64,000 bases of DNA from Exiguobacterium sp. BMC-KP (GCF_001275385.1 NZ_LGIW01000015.1:1364001-1428000), one strand, 5' to 3'; positions 1-9,380 are shown, numbered from the stretch's first letter. A program made the numbers and translations. Notes: generated by a model from the letters alone, not told the origin.

Positions 1-1
1 C

Positions 2-103
2 CCGTTACTACATGCTTTCTTGATTACATGTTACTTCGGTGTCTTATCTTACCTGACGTATCATGCATTCCGAACGCGTAAGGCACATAGTCGTCTTCAA
101 TAA
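2..103 (+). CDS. 3' end of an unidentified, probably membrane, protein
   Basis: Only the last 33 codons of this gene are inside the window; it enters from the left edge and stops at a TAA at 101-103. The visible tail has a hydrophobic stretch rich in Leu, Tyr, Phe and Val (about residues 5-21 of the fragment) followed by a basic end with several Arg, Lys and His. That pattern fits a last transmembrane helix with a positive cytoplasmic tail. The frame closes just before a strong hairpin terminator, which supports it being a real 3' end. The fragment is too short to name a family. Confidence 0.5.
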   Translation, partial: PLLHAFLITCYFGVLSYLTYHAFRTRKAHSRLQ

Positions 104-109
104 GATCAT

Positions 110-149
110 AAAGAAAGGATGTTCCTCCGCCGAGGAACATCCTTTCTTT
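110..149. terminator. Bidirectional terminator
   Basis: An 18-bp perfect stem (110-127 with 132-149) with a four-base loop and A/T-rich flanks on both sides. It ends the partial rightward gene and the leftward photolyase gene, whose stop codon at 148-150 touches the stem. Confidence 0.85.
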
Positions 150-1503
150 ATTTAAACCGAGCAATCGCACGCTTTCGTGCTTCATCGTGTGCAACGATCG
201 GTTCTGGGTATCTATAGTCTTCTCGTTGTTGTTGCGTAGGTTCATGAATATACTTCTTTGATAAATCCTTGATCTCCGTGACGTACTTTCGAATGAATTC
301 TCCGTCTTTATCAAATTTCTTTGATTGTGTCGTTGGATTGAAGACACGGAAGTACGGGACGGCATCCGTTCCGACAGATGCTGCCCATTGCCATCCTCCG
401 ATATTCGATGCCGCTTCATAATCGACGAGTTTCTGTTGGAAGTACTGTTCACCCTTCTGCCAGTCAATCAATAAATCCTTCGTTAGGAAAGAAGCAACAA
501 TCATTCGGAGACGATTATGCATCCAGCCTGTTTGATTCAGTTGTCGCATCGCTGCGTCGACGATTGGATAACCCGTCTTGCCTTCACACCACGCTTTGAA
601 GCCCTCTTCATCCTTCTCCCACTCGATTTCCCGGTATTGTGTGTTAATGGCTTGTCGTTTTGATTCTGGGAAGTGCATCAAAATCATGTAGTAGAATTCT
701 CGCCAAATGAGTTCGGTGATGAATGTCTGCTTTCCTTTTGATTCCTTCGCATCTTGAACAGTTGCATAGACGGTTCGAATACCGATTTCTCCAGTTCGTA
801 AATAACGAGAAAGCAAACTCGTGCCGTCAACAGCCGGAAGATCACGATTCTCGTCATACGCTTCAAGTGATTGTTCGACGAACGTTTTCAAACGTTGTTG
901 CGCCTGTTTTTCGCCCGGATGAAAGACTGCGTCTGACTGTGCCTTCTTGAAATAGCCTTCGATGAAGCTATTATCGTGCTGACGTTTTTGATAATGATCT
1001 CGTAATTTTTGCCATTTGACTTCGTATGCCGCAGGAACGTCTTTTTTTACGAACGCATTCTTATACGGTGTGAAGACTTTATAAAACGTTCCATCCTGCT
1101 TTTTAATGTCATGTGGGTGAAGCAGATGACGATCTAGTAAACGCTCTGTTTGACGATTTCCTCGCTTCTTGATGATGCCTTCATCTCGAGTCTTGAACGG
1201 TTCTACGTATTCAGCATTAAACAAGAGAATATCTGCGTCATCGGTCGCATCTAAGAAAGCCTGTTCATCGCCTTCGATGAAGCGAATCGGTAGCTCTTTT
1301 TCTTTACAAGCATTCGAAAAAACTTCGAGCGCTTGAAAGAAATATTGTTGGCGTGCTTCATATTCCCCGATGTAATCTGGATTGAGCCAAAAGACGAATT
1401 CTACAGTCGCCTTCGGATTTTCTTCTAGTAATTCAATGGCACGTGCCAACATGTGGTTATCCTGTAATCGAAAATCACTTCGAACCCAACAAATAATGTT
1501 CAA
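148..1503 (-). CDS. Deoxyribodipyrimidine photolyase (class I family)
   Basis: Predicted light-driven repair of cyclobutane pyrimidine dimers using FAD plus an antenna chromophore. The 451-residue protein is normal length for class I photolyases. The N-terminal antenna domain begins with a typical N-I-I-C-W-V-R-S-D-F-R-L pattern. The C-terminal FAD domain carries W-R-E-F-Y-Y, the G-Y-P-I-V-D-A-A-M-R-Q-L motif, a W-M-H-N-R-L-R-M segment and an N-I-G-G-W-Q-W-A-A-S-V-G-T-D-A core, all diagnostic of the family. The start is a TTG behind a purine-rich AGGAGAGG site. The gene is alone, between a terminator on its 5' side and one at its stop. A cryptochrome-like role cannot be excluded from sequence. 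Confidence 0.93.
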   Translation of the reverse strand: MNIICWVRSDFRLQDNHMLARAIELLEENPKATVEFVFWLNPDYIGEYEARQQYFFQALEVFSNACKEKELPIRFIEGDEQAFLDATDDADILLFNAEYVEPFKTRDEGIIKKRGNRQTERLLDRHLLHPHDIKKQDGTFYKVFTPYKNAFVKKDVPAAYEVKWQKLRDHYQKRQHDNSFIEGYFKKAQSDAVFHPGEKQAQQRLKTFVEQSLEAYDENRDLPAVDGTSLLSRYLRTGEIGIRTVYATVQDAKESKGKQTFITELIWREFYYMILMHFPESKRQAINTQYREIEWEKDEEGFKAWCEGKTGYPIVDAAMRQLNQTGWMHNRLRMIVASFLTKDLLIDWQKGEQYFQQKLVDYEAASNIGGWQWAASVGTDAVPYFRVFNPTTQSKKFDKDGEFIRKYVTEIKDLSKKYIHEPTQQQREDYRYPEPIVAHDEARKRAIARFK

Positions 1504-1528
1504 TCGTATCCTCTCCTACTACATATTG

Positions 1529-1572
1529 AATGAAAAACAGGCAGCCCGCCGAGCGTGCGCCTGTTTTTCATT
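1529..1572 (-). terminator. Terminator of the ftsW-pyc unit
   Basis: A 14-bp perfect stem (1529-1542 with 1559-1572) around a 16-nt loop lies just past the pyc stop codon. It has a run of five T on both strands, so it should work in either direction. It separates pyc from the photolyase gene. Confidence 0.8.
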
Positions 1573-1578
1573 GTGACC

Positions 1579-4500
1579 TTATACGAATTCAATCAACAAG
1601 TCTTGGCTAGCGATTGCTTCGCCTTCCTTGACGTGGACTGCTTTAATCTCACCATCTTCTGGTGCTTGGATCGTCGTTTCCATCTTCATCGCTTCCGTAA
1701 CGAGAAGTTGTTCTCCTTTACGGACGCGTGTACCCGTCTCAACGAGTACCTTCAGAACGCTACCCGGCATGGATGCACCGATTTGTTTTGCGTTACTCCG
1801 GTCCGCTTTCGGGCGACTCGATGAACTTTCTTTGATGCTGATGTCTTTTACTTCGACTTCACGTGGGACACCGTTCATCTCGTAATAGATTGTCCGCATG
1901 CCATGATCGTCTGGCTGACCAATCTGAATCAACTTGAGGTAAAGTGTCTTGCCTCGTTCGATTTCGACCTCGATCGTTTCACCTAGACGCATTCCATGGA
2001 AGAATGTATTCGTATCAAGAACGGAAATGTCACCATATCGCGCTACGTATGAACTATAGTCCATGAAGACTTTTGGATAGAGCGCGTAAGCGAGTGCGTC
2101 AAACTCTGTAACCGGTCGTTCGAGTTTTTCAAATAACTCGTGTTTGATCGCATCAAAGTTGAGTGGCTCCATCATCTTACCAGGACGTTCCGTCAGCGGA
2201 GCAGCTCCTTTGAGAATTGCCCGTTGAACGTCTTGCGGGAAACCATCCGGTGGTGTTCCAAGTTCTCCTTTCATCAGTTCGACGACTGAATCTGGGAAAT
2301 CAAGTCCGCTTGCTCGATGCAAGACATCTTCTTCCGTCAAATGATGTTGGACCATGAAGAGCGCCATATCTCCGACGACTTTCGATGATGGTGTAACTTT
2401 GACGATATCGCCAAACAGCATGTTGACACGCGCATACATCTCCTTGACTTCAGACCAACGATCCGCAAGACCGACAGCTTTTGCTTGTTGCTGTAAGTTC
2501 GAGTATTGTCCACCTGGCATCTCGTGGTCGTAGACCGTTGGATTCGGTGCAATCATATCGAGTTCAAATGCTTGGTAGAGATGACGTACATCTTGCCAAT
2601 AATCCGAGATCTGTTCAAACTTCTGCGCTGACACGAGCGGCTGACGTGGATGACCACTTAAGGCATGAATCAAACTACCACCCGCTGGTTGACTCGTCAG
2701 TCCAGACATACTTGATGCTGCAACGTCGACAACATCAACACCGGCATCAATCGCACGCGCATACGTGTAGATACCGTTTCCACTCGCATCATGTGTATGA
2801 AGATGGATTGGTAACGATACGGCATCTTTAAGTGCTGACACGAGCGCATAAGCTGCTTCCGGTTTCAGAAGACCTGCCATATCCTTGATTGCAATGATGT
2901 GGGCGCCACTTTCTTCGAGTTGTTTCGCCAAATTGACGTAATACGGCAGATGATATTTCGGACGATTCGCATCGAATAGATCGCCTGTATAACAGACAGC
3001 TGCTTCCGCGATTTTACCTGTTGGCAAGACTGCATCGATTGCGAGTTGAATCGACTCCGGGTTATTCAGGCTATCGAAAATCCGGAAGACGTCGACTCCA
3101 GCTTGTGCTGCTTCTTTGACGAACGCATGGATGACGTTGTCCGGATAGTTCTTGTAGCCAACAGCATTCGCACCACGAAGCAACATTTGAATCAAGACGT
3201 TCGGCATCTTTTCACGCAATTTCATCAAGCGAACCCATGGATCCTCCGATAAGAATCGGTAAGCAACATCGAACGTCGCACCACCCCAGGCTTCGACAGA
3301 GAACAATTCTGGTAACAGTTTCGCTTCTGCCTCTGCGATGGCGACGAGATCCTTCGTCCGCATTCGTGTCGCAAGTAGCGACTGATGAGCATCACGGAAT
3401 GTCGTATCGGTCAATAGAACATTTTCTTGTGCTGTCAACCATTTCGCGACGGTTTCCGGACCTTCCGCATCAAGAATTGCTTTTGCTCCCGGTGTGTAAT
3501 CCGCGGAAAGAATCTTTGGAACCCGGACATCGCGTGCAAGCGGTTTGTCCAATTTTCCGATTCCCGGGAATCCATTGACGGAAACCTCTCCGATGTATGT
3601 CAAGAGCTTCGTTCCTCGGTCTTGACGTTTTGGGAAGATGAATAACTCTTGCGTATCATCGATGAACGACGTGTTGTAATCACCACTAACGAACGCATGA
3701 TGCTTCAAGACGTTGCTCAAGAACGGAATGTTCGTTTTAATACCACGGATGCGGAATTCACTAAGGTTTCGACGCATCTTCGCGACGGCTTGATCGTAAG
3801 TTAAACCATGCGTCGAGATTTTAACGAGAAGCGAATCATAGTACGGTGAAATCTCTGCTCCGACATAGGCATTCCCACCATCGAGACGTACTCCAAAACC
3901 ACCCGGTGAACGGTAGGCTTTAATCTTCCCTGTATCCGGTAAGAAGCCGTTCTCAGGATCTTCCGATGTAATACGACTCTGGATCGCAAAACCAAGCATC
4001 TTAATCTCTTCTTGTTGTGGTATACCAACGAGGTCGCTATGTAACGATTCACCTTCAGCGACACGAATTTGAGTCTGAACGATATCGATGCCCGTGATCA
4101 TCTCTGTAATCGTATGTTCGACTTGAACACGTGGGTTGACTTCGATGAAATAGAATGATTCATCTTGCGTGACGAGGAACTCGACCGTTCCTGCATTTTC
4201 GTATCCGACATGTTTCATCAACGTGACGGCTGCGTCACAAATCTTTTGTCGACCTTCATCTGAAAGTGTCACACATGGTGCCACTTCAACGACTTTTTGG
4301 TGACGACGTTGCACAGAACAATCCCGTTCAAACAGGTGAATGATATTTCCATGCGCGTCTCCGATGATTTGGACTTCAATATGTTTTGGACGTTCAATCA
4401 ATTTTTCAACGTAAATCTCATCAGAACCGAATGCCTTCAGAGCTTCTGATTTCGCGCGTTCGATCATGTCTGGAAGCTCTTCTTCTGTCCGGACGACACG

Positions 4501-5013
4501 CATACCACGTCCACCGCCACCAAGCGATGCTTTGACCATTAGCGGATAGCCTGCTTTTTCTGCAAACGCATAGGCTTCGTCAATCGACGAGATTGGACCA
4601 TCCGTTCCTGGGATGACAGGAAGACCCGCTTCAATCGCTGTCGTCCGTGCCCGTACTTTATCCCCGAATTTGTAAAGATGGTCTTCTTGCGGTCCGATGA
4701 AGATGATACCTTCTTCGCGACAACGTTTTGCCAGCTCAATGTTCTCAGAGAGGAATCCATAACCAGGATGGATCGCATCACATTCGGCTTTTTTCGCTGT
4801 TGCAATGATATCTTCAATATCGAGATAAGCTTCGATCGGTTTTTTTCCTTCTCCGATCCGGTACGCTTCATCGGCTTTATAGCGATGAAGAGAACCCATG
4901 TCCTCTCGCGAATAAATGGCAACGGTACGAATACCGAGTTCTGTCGCTGCACGGAAAACGCGAATCGCGATTTCCCCGCGGTTTGCTACGAGAATCTTCT
5001 GGATTTTAGTCAA
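1579..5013 (-). CDS. pyc: Pyruvate carboxylase
   Basis: Biotin enzyme that carboxylates pyruvate to oxaloacetate, the main anaplerotic reaction that feeds the TCA cycle. At 1144 residues it is a full-length single-chain enzyme. The biotin carboxylase domain is N-terminal (K-I-L-V-A-N-R-G-E-I-A-I-R start; Gly-rich A-S-L-G-G-G-G-R-G-M-R ATP-grasp loop). The carboxyltransferase domain follows (L-L-T-D-T-T-F-R-D-A-H-Q-S-L). The biotin carrier domain ends the protein, with the biotinylated lysine in E-A-M-K-M near residue 1110. Translation starts at a TTG behind an AAGGGGGAG site and overlaps the ftsW stop by 8 nt, so the two genes are probably translationally coupled. The ftsW-pyc adjacency is the same in B. 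subtilis. Confidence 0.97.
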   Translation of the reverse strand: MTKIQKILVANRGEIAIRVFRAATELGIRTVAIYSREDMGSLHRYKADEAYRIGEGKKPIEAYLDIEDIIATAKKAECDAIHPGYGFLSENIELAKRCREEGIIFIGPQEDHLYKFGDKVRARTTAIEAGLPVIPGTDGPISSIDEAYAFAEKAGYPLMVKASLGGGGRGMRVVRTEEELPDMIERAKSEALKAFGSDEIYVEKLIERPKHIEVQIIGDAHGNIIHLFERDCSVQRRHQKVVEVAPCVTLSDEGRQKICDAAVTLMKHVGYENAGTVEFLVTQDESFYFIEVNPRVQVEHTITEMITGIDIVQTQIRVAEGESLHSDLVGIPQQEEIKMLGFAIQSRITSEDPENGFLPDTGKIKAYRSPGGFGVRLDGGNAYVGAEISPYYDSLLVKISTHGLTYDQAVAKMRRNLSEFRIRGIKTNIPFLSNVLKHHAFVSGDYNTSFIDDTQELFIFPKRQDRGTKLLTYIGEVSVNGFPGIGKLDKPLARDVRVPKILSADYTPGAKAILDAEGPETVAKWLTAQENVLLTDTTFRDAHQSLLATRMRTKDLVAIAEAEAKLLPELFSVEAWGGATFDVAYRFLSEDPWVRLMKLREKMPNVLIQMLLRGANAVGYKNYPDNVIHAFVKEAAQAGVDVFRIFDSLNNPESIQLAIDAVLPTGKIAEAAVCYTGDLFDANRPKYHLPYYVNLAKQLEESGAHIIAIKDMAGLLKPEAAYALVSALKDAVSLPIHLHTHDASGNGIYTYARAIDAGVDVVDVAASSMSGLTSQPAGGSLIHALSGHPRQPLVSAQKFEQISDYWQDVRHLYQAFELDMIAPNPTVYDHEMPGGQYSNLQQQAKAVGLADRWSEVKEMYARVNMLFGDIVKVTPSSKVVGDMALFMVQHHLTEEDVLHRASGLDFPDSVVELMKGELGTPPDGFPQDVQRAILKGAAPLTERPGKMMEPLNFDAIKHELFEKLERPVTEFDALAYALYPKVFMDYSSYVARYGDISVLDTNTFFHGMRLGETIEVEIERGKTLYLKLIQIGQPDDHGMRTIYYEMNGVPREVEVKDISIKESSSSRPKADRSNAKQIGASMPGSVLKVLVETGTRVRKGEQLLVTEAMKMETTIQAPEDGEIKAVHVKEGEAIASQDLLIEFV

Positions 5014-6277
5014 CTGATGCTCCCCCTTTAGTTAATGAGCTTGTGGCACTCATCGAACGTGCAGTCCGCACTTCTTTCTGATAAGCCACTCGATATTTGT
5101 TTTGCATGGAAATGTTCGCCATTACACCAAGCATCGTACTCATGACGAGTAACGATGAACCGCCGTAACTGATGAATGGCAAGGTAACACCTGTTCCCGG
5201 AAAGAGACCAGACATCGCCGCGATATTGATACATGTCTGAATAAAGATGATACCTGAGATGCCGAGCGCAAGCATACTCGAGTAAAGTGAGACACACCGA
5301 TTAGCGATGATTGCCCCTTGAATCATCAAGTAGAACAATAGACCGAGCACGACGAGAACACCCACAAATCCAAGCTCCTCTGAGATGATCGACATAATAT
5401 AGTCGGTTTCAGGTTCCGGCAAATAACCGTACTTCTGAAAACTATTCCCTAGACCGACCCCAAATACCCCCCCGTGGGCAATTGATATAACGGAATTGAT
5501 AAGCTGATATCCCTTTCCTTCCGCATCGAGAAATGGATTTAAACTTGCTTGAATCCGTTGCATCTGATTATCAGAAAAGTTATTCCAAGCATACATGAAA
5601 ATGAGTGGAACACTAATGGCACAAAGAGCGATGTATCCACTAGGTAATCCAACAGCGAATAGGATCATCGCCGTGACAAGTAAAAGTATGAATAAACCAC
5701 CATCATCCGGTTGCATACGAATGATAATCGCATATGGTGCCAGTAACACGACCATTGGAATCAAAATCCAGTCCGAGAAACTAAGTAGAATGCGTCGTCC
5801 TGAAGTCGTCCCTTTAATTTGACGATGAATGAAATGATGTACGATTCCAATCACCCCGTCCATTTTTCCTTTATGTTTTTGATCAAAATAACTGGCAAGT
5901 CCTACGACGAGGACGAATTTACAGAGTTCGATCGGTTGAATCAAGAAGATACCGAAGTTCAACCACGCGCGGGCGCCGTTTAGTGGAACCGAGAACAACG
6001 TTGCCATCAACATCAACCATGTAATCAAATAAAGGATTAAACGAATGACCGGTCCACGGAACACCTCATGGTTAATTTGCGAAACGAAAAGGAACAGCAC
6101 GATAGCCATCGCATCAAACATCAACTGCTTCTCAAAGAAGGACGTATTCGCATAATCTCCACCGTTCCACACGCTCGCACTATAGACCATGACCGTACTG
6201 ATTGCCATGAGGATGAGCATCGTAAAGAATAGACCATAATCAAAAAATGCTCGTTTTTCTTTAAACTTCGCTAACAT
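5006..6277 (-). CDS. ftsW: Peptidoglycan glycosyltransferase FtsW (SEDS family)
   Basis: Polytopic SEDS-family membrane protein that polymerises lipid II glycan strands with a partner class B PBP at the division septum. The 423 residues contain about ten hydrophobic segments. The conserved family signature near the C-terminus, G-V-T-L-P-F-I-S-Y-G-G-S-S-L, is intact, as is the I-A-H-G-G-V-F-G-V-G-L-G-N-S loop upstream of it. FtsW is chosen over RodA or SpoVE because of the ylaN-ftsW-pyc context. A second SEDS gene lies at 45108-46277. A terminator separates it from ylaN upstream, and it overlaps pyc downstream. Confidence 0.93.
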   Translation of the reverse strand: MLAKFKEKRAFFDYGLFFTMLILMAISTVMVYSASVWNGGDYANTSFFEKQLMFDAMAIVLFLFVSQINHEVFRGPVIRLILYLITWLMLMATLFSVPLNGARAWLNFGIFLIQPIELCKFVLVVGLASYFDQKHKGKMDGVIGIVHHFIHRQIKGTTSGRRILLSFSDWILIPMVVLLAPYAIIIRMQPDDGGLFILLLVTAMILFAVGLPSGYIALCAISVPLIFMYAWNNFSDNQMQRIQASLNPFLDAEGKGYQLINSVISIAHGGVFGVGLGNSFQKYGYLPEPETDYIMSIISEELGFVGVLVVLGLLFYLMIQGAIIANRCVSLYSSMLALGISGIIFIQTCINIAAMSGLFPGTGVTLPFISYGGSSLLVMSTMLGVMANISMQNKYRVAYQKEVRTARSMSATSSLTKGGASVD

Positions 6278-6313
6278 ATGTACACGTCCTTTTTTTATTC
6301 TCTAAAAAAAAAT

Positions 6314-6341
6314 ACCCAAACGCCGCATTTCACGTTTGAGT
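6314..6341 (-). terminator. Terminator after ylaN
   Basis: On the minus strand a 9-bp stem with one G-U pair (6333-6341 with 6314-6322) is followed by a run of nine T. It lies between the ylaN stop and the ftsW start, so ftsW-pyc needs its own promoter or readthrough. Confidence 0.75.
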
Positions 6342-6347
6342 AGAAAA

Positions 6348-6626
6348 TCAGCACGTCTCCGCATCATGTAAATCAGATAATTGCTGTTCAAGTGATTCGA
6401 GCAATTGTTTCCCTTCACCCGCATCAATCAGTTCCAGACGTACCGCAAAATCAATCTGACGGGACAATCCGAACATTTGTGTATCCAATACTTCCTCGTA
6501 AAGAGGACATTGTGGCATCGTTAAATTCGCAAGCTGGACCTCGATCAACCGGCGGATTTTTTGTGCATCCGCTTCTAGTAGCTCAAGAGCGCGCTGGCGA
6601 TGAACTGTCTCGATTTCAGTTGACAA
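6348..6626 (-). CDS. ylaN: YlaN family protein (UPF0358)
   Basis: Small soluble all-helical protein of 92 residues, the usual length for the YlaN/UPF0358 family. It shows the family pattern of an N-terminal A-L-E-L-L-E-A-D-A-x-K-I-x-x-L-I helix and the central [24 protein letters not shown] segment. The B. subtilis gene is important for growth, and the Staphylococcus homologue has been reported to bind iron(II) and modulate Fur. That role is carried over from the family, not seen here. The neighbours match B. subtilis (ylaL, ylaN, ftsW, pycA). Confidence 0.9.
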   Translation of the reverse strand: MSTEIETVHRQRALELLEADAQKIRRLIEVQLANLTMPQCPLYEEVLDTQMFGLSRQIDFAVRLELIDAGEGKQLLESLEQQLSDLHDAETC

Positions 6627-6682
6627 TCCAATCCCTCCTCATCAAATGACGCGTTCCTGTTATAGCTAAACTTTACCTTACT

Positions 6683-6712
6683 TTCGCCAACAATTCAACG
6701 TTTCGGTATAAT
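6683..6712 (+). promoter_or_regulatory. Candidate sigma-A promoter of the YlaL-like gene
   Basis: A perfect TATAAT lies at 6707-6712, with a weak -35 (TTCGCC, 6683-6688) 18 bases upstream. The next ATG is at 6750 behind a TTAGGGGG ribosome site. The region also has to hold the divergent ylaN promoter, which I could not pick out. Confidence 0.5.
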
Positions 6713-6749
6713 GGATTTGTTGGACTTACACATTTAGGGGGTAGAACAA

Positions 6750-7211
6750 ATGATTTTTCCGATTAACGGTAAAGTACGGCACCAGTTGACGATTGATCCG
6801 ACAGTCTGGATCTTTGACGAACGAAAGGTTGCGATTGAGAAAATCGGGCAACCAGCAGACACGAGTGAACAAGAAGCATACTACGCAAAAATGGGGGCTG
6901 CGTGGGATAAAGGCATCATGGAAGGAAGTCGAACGGATCATAATCGTCCGATGACACGTGCTGAAAAAGAAGCCGCACTTCAAGGTTCGTTTGCGATGGC
7001 ACTTGCACCGTTCATTCGGAACGCTGAGCTCTTACCAGATGCAATTGCTATTCGGTTCGAAGGCGAAGAAACGGTCGAGCTACCGCTTGAACAACTCGAT
7101 GAAGTATATCTTCAATTCTCACAAGACGGCAAGGTATTAGCAGATGGACCAGTTCACCTATTGCACGGACAACGGATCGTTAAATCCGTTCATACAGTCA
7201 CCGTCCTATAA
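6750..7211 (+). CDS. Conserved hypothetical protein, YlaL-like by position
   Basis: A 153-residue soluble protein with a strong ribosome site and its own promoter and terminator. The N-terminus (I-F-P-I-N-G-K-V-R-H-Q-L-T-I-D-P-T-V-W-I-F-D-E-R-K) looks like a conserved start. The middle (about residues 45-85) is charged and the C-terminal half looks like beta strands. It sits between phoH2 and ylaN on the opposite strand, where B. subtilis has ylaL, and I believe it is that family. I see no catalytic motif. Some relatives are labelled peptidyl-prolyl isomerase in public annotation as I recall, but nothing in the sequence supports that. Confidence 0.8.
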   Translation: MIFPINGKVRHQLTIDPTVWIFDERKVAIEKIGQPADTSEQEAYYAKMGAAWDKGIMEGSRTDHNRPMTRAEKEAALQGSFAMALAPFIRNAELLPDAIAIRFEGEETVELPLEQLDEVYLQFSQDGKVLADGPVHLLHGQRIVKSVHTVTVL

Positions 7212-7213
7212 CG

Positions 7214-7249
7214 AAAATGTGGTGCGCCTGAATAGACGCACCACATTTT
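7214..7249. terminator. Bidirectional terminator
   Basis: A 13-bp perfect stem (7214-7226 with 7237-7249) with a 10-nt loop and T runs on both strands. It is shared by the convergent YlaL-like gene and phoH2. Confidence 0.85.
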
Positions 7250-8566
7250 TTATAATAAATCGGCTGCGAGACGCGCTAGATTCGAGCGCTCCCCTTTGAC
7301 GAGTTTGACGTGTCCAGTCATCTTCTCGTTTTTGAGTCGTTCTACGGCATAGGATAGACCATTCGAATACTCATCTAAATATGGATGGTCGATTTGCTGT
7401 GGATCACCGACTAATACGATTTTCGAATTTTCTCCGACACGAGTCAAAATCGTCTTCACTTCATGTTTAGTCAAATTCTGTGCTTCATCGATGATGATGA
7501 ATTGTCCCGGCATACTCCGTCCTCGGATATACGTTAACGCTTCGAGTTGAATCGTCTTCATTCCTGCAAGAATGTTACCAAGTTCGTCCCCCGATCCCGT
7601 ATTGAAGAGGTGCTCAAGGTTATCGTAAATCGGTTGCATCCACGGACGAAGTTTTTCTTCCATTTCACCTGGCAAGTAGCCAATATCATTTCCCATCGGC
7701 ACGACCGGACGCGCAACGACGAGTTTTTTATATTTATGCTCATCTTCTACTTGCAGGAGACCCGCAGCGAGTGCGAGTAATGTTTTCCCAGTACCTGCCT
7801 TCCCAACGAGTGTGACAAGTGGTACATCGTCACGTAGTAATAGTTCAAATGCCATCCGTTGTTGAACATTTCGTGGAACGACGCCCCAGACTTGATCGAC
7901 ATCGATTGAAAGCGCCCGAATGATTGGCAAGTTCTGATCGACAACAGCAATGGCAGAGGCTTTTGACATATTACTTTTTAGAATGACGAATTCATTCGGC
8001 TGCACTTTTTCTGGCAACACATCAACAGAAAGTCGTTTGTCCTGATAGAAGGCATCAATATATTCCTGATCGACGGTTACTTCGATGAACCCTGTATAGA
8101 GACCGGTCAGATCAGCGATATGATCCGTCATATAATCTTCAGCGACTAAACCGTATGCATCTGCTTTGACACGGACTAAGATATCTTTTGAGACAAGAAT
8201 GACATCTCGTGGTGTCGCTTCGGCTTGTTGTTCACGATGAATCGACCATGCGAGCTCGATGATTTTGTTATCGTTTGATTCATGCATAAACGGAGAACCT
8301 TCGTGAATAGAATCGCCAATATCGACGCGAAGAATACCACCGTTTCCAAGCGGAACTCCCGCATGAAGCTGACCCGTTTCCCGCAATTGGTCTAAAATCC
8401 GTGCTGTTTCTCTTGCGTTGCGCCCAACTTCATCCATATTGCGCTTTTTTCCATCTAGTTCTTCTAGTACGATCGCTGGTATGACGACATCATGCTCTTG
8501 AAACTGAAAAAGAGAGAGTGGATCGTGAAGCATGACATTAGTATCAAGTACGTATATTTTCTTCAT
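7250..8566 (-). CDS. PhoH2-type PIN domain-ATPase (YlaK)
   Basis: Toxin-like PIN ribonuclease fused to a PhoH helicase-type ATPase, a family reported to act on RNA. The N-terminal PIN domain covers about residues 1-150, opening with Y-V-L-D-T-N-V-M-L-H-D whose first Asp (D8) is the usual metal ligand. The PhoH ATPase follows, with Walker A G-K-A-G-T-G-K-T at about 255-262 and a Walker B I-I-I-D-E-A-Q-N near residue 360. The total of 438 residues is normal for the fusion. The neighbourhood matches B. subtilis ylaK. No antitoxin-like gene precedes it. Confidence 0.9.
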   Translation of the reverse strand: MKKIYVLDTNVMLHDPLSLFQFQEHDVVIPAIVLEELDGKKRNMDEVGRNARETARILDQLRETGQLHAGVPLGNGGILRVDIGDSIHEGSPFMHESNDNKIIELAWSIHREQQAEATPRDVILVSKDILVRVKADAYGLVAEDYMTDHIADLTGLYTGFIEVTVDQEYIDAFYQDKRLSVDVLPEKVQPNEFVILKSNMSKASAIAVVDQNLPIIRALSIDVDQVWGVVPRNVQQRMAFELLLRDDVPLVTLVGKAGTGKTLLALAAGLLQVEDEHKYKKLVVARPVVPMGNDIGYLPGEMEEKLRPWMQPIYDNLEHLFNTGSGDELGNILAGMKTIQLEALTYIRGRSMPGQFIIIDEAQNLTKHEVKTILTRVGENSKIVLVGDPQQIDHPYLDEYSNGLSYAVERLKNEKMTGHVKLVKGERSNLARLAADLL

Positions 8567-8606
8567 TCCATCGTTCGCCCCTTTAGAGTCGAGTTTGTGA
8601 TGAATG

Positions 8607-9059
8607 TTACGCTTTTAGGATGCGATGAACAAGTTGATCCAACCGTTCGGCCGCCTGTTCATCATATGTTTTTTCAATGGTCGGTCGTTGCGTGACAGCT
8701 GCTCCGTAAAACAAGATGTCACGTACCTCTTCGACGCGTCCTTCATAAAAAGAGAGCGGAAGTGGAAGCGGTTCTTGCGGCGTAAATCCCTTGACGTTTG
8801 TACAGGTCAGGCTATACGCCGACTGTTCTGCAAAAAAGATTAATGTGAAAACCGGATGTTCTCGTAACGTTTTGACTAAATGAGAATCTGCTTCGATTGC
8901 AAAACGAAGCGTTTGCGAATCCGTTGCATGTACCCAACTGATCGCATGTGTGATGGGCCAATGTTTAGATTGATCGTGTGTGATCAGAAAAACGAGCGGT
9001 AATTGTGATAAAGCATCCAGTTGATCTGAACTGAGTTGTTGTTCTACTTTATTTGCCAT
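8607..9059 (-). CDS. Pyridoxamine 5'-phosphate oxidase-like (FMN split-barrel) protein
   Basis: A 150-residue protein resembling single-domain FMN-binding split barrels. It has an N-terminal helix, then P-L-V-F-L-I-T-H-D strands, a W-P-I-T-H-A-I-S-W-V strand and L-R-F-A-I-E-A-D-S-H-L-V-K-T-L, followed by P-V-F-T-L-I-F-F-A. This spacing is typical of the pyridoxamine oxidase-like fold, where the protein usually binds flavin or a related cofactor as a dimer. The call rests on pattern only and the substrate is unknown. It lies just upstream of phoH2 in the same direction with a 40-base gap and may share its transcript. Confidence 0.6.
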   Translation of the reverse strand: MANKVEQQLSSDQLDALSQLPLVFLITHDQSKHWPITHAISWVHATDSQTLRFAIEADSHLVKTLREHPVFTLIFFAEQSAYSLTCTNVKGFTPQEPLPLPLSFYEGRVEEVRDILFYGAAVTQRPTIEKTYDEQAAERLDQLVHRILKA

Positions 9060-9144
9060 GACATCACCCCCTCTATGACTTAGTGATGATATTTCGAGAT
9101 ATACTTCTCGATTCCCTTTTTTACATCTGAATAATCTTCTAATA

Positions 9145-9153
9145 TGATATACT
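9145..9153 (+). promoter_or_regulatory. Extended -10 promoter of ylaI
   Basis: TGA followed by TATACT gives a good extended -10. No convincing -35 is present at 16-18 bases. An AGGGAGG ribosome site and the ylaI ATG follow within 30 bases. Confidence 0.5.
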
Positions 9154-9176
9154 AAGAAAAAAAGGGAGGACCTGAC

Positions 9177-9380
9177 ATGCGAGTGAAATGTACGATTTGC
9201 GATAAGCGTGAAACGATTGATGATTGGTCCTTCACAGCGAAGCGATTACGCAATAAACCAGTCCGTGTCCACCTCTGTGATGAGTGCCGATCGCGTGTAG
9301 AAGAGCGGACACTTGAACGCCATGCTTCTGGACAATTTCATCTATACCCATCTTGGGAAACAAAACGAAAACACTGGTAA
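9177..9380 (+). CDS. ylaI: YlaI family zinc-ribbon protein (DUF2197)
   Basis: A 67-residue protein with two Cys-x2-Cys pairs (C-T-I-C near residues 5-8 and C-D-E-C near 34-37), the layout of a small zinc ribbon. Length and motifs match the YlaI family found next to typA and phoH2 in Bacillales. The C-terminal part is basic and aromatic (F-H-L-Y-P-S-W), as in the family. Function is unknown; a zinc-binding structural or nucleic-acid role is inference. It has its own promoter and a shared terminator, and runs opposite to its neighbours. Confidence 0.85.
   Translation: MRVKCTICDKRETIDDWSFTAKRLRNKPVRVHLCDECRSRVEERTLERHASGQFHLYPSWETKRKHW

Noticed and set aside
24-467. 147-residue ORF at the left edge
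   Set aside because: It overlaps the C-terminal domain of the photolyase in another frame and shows no family pattern.
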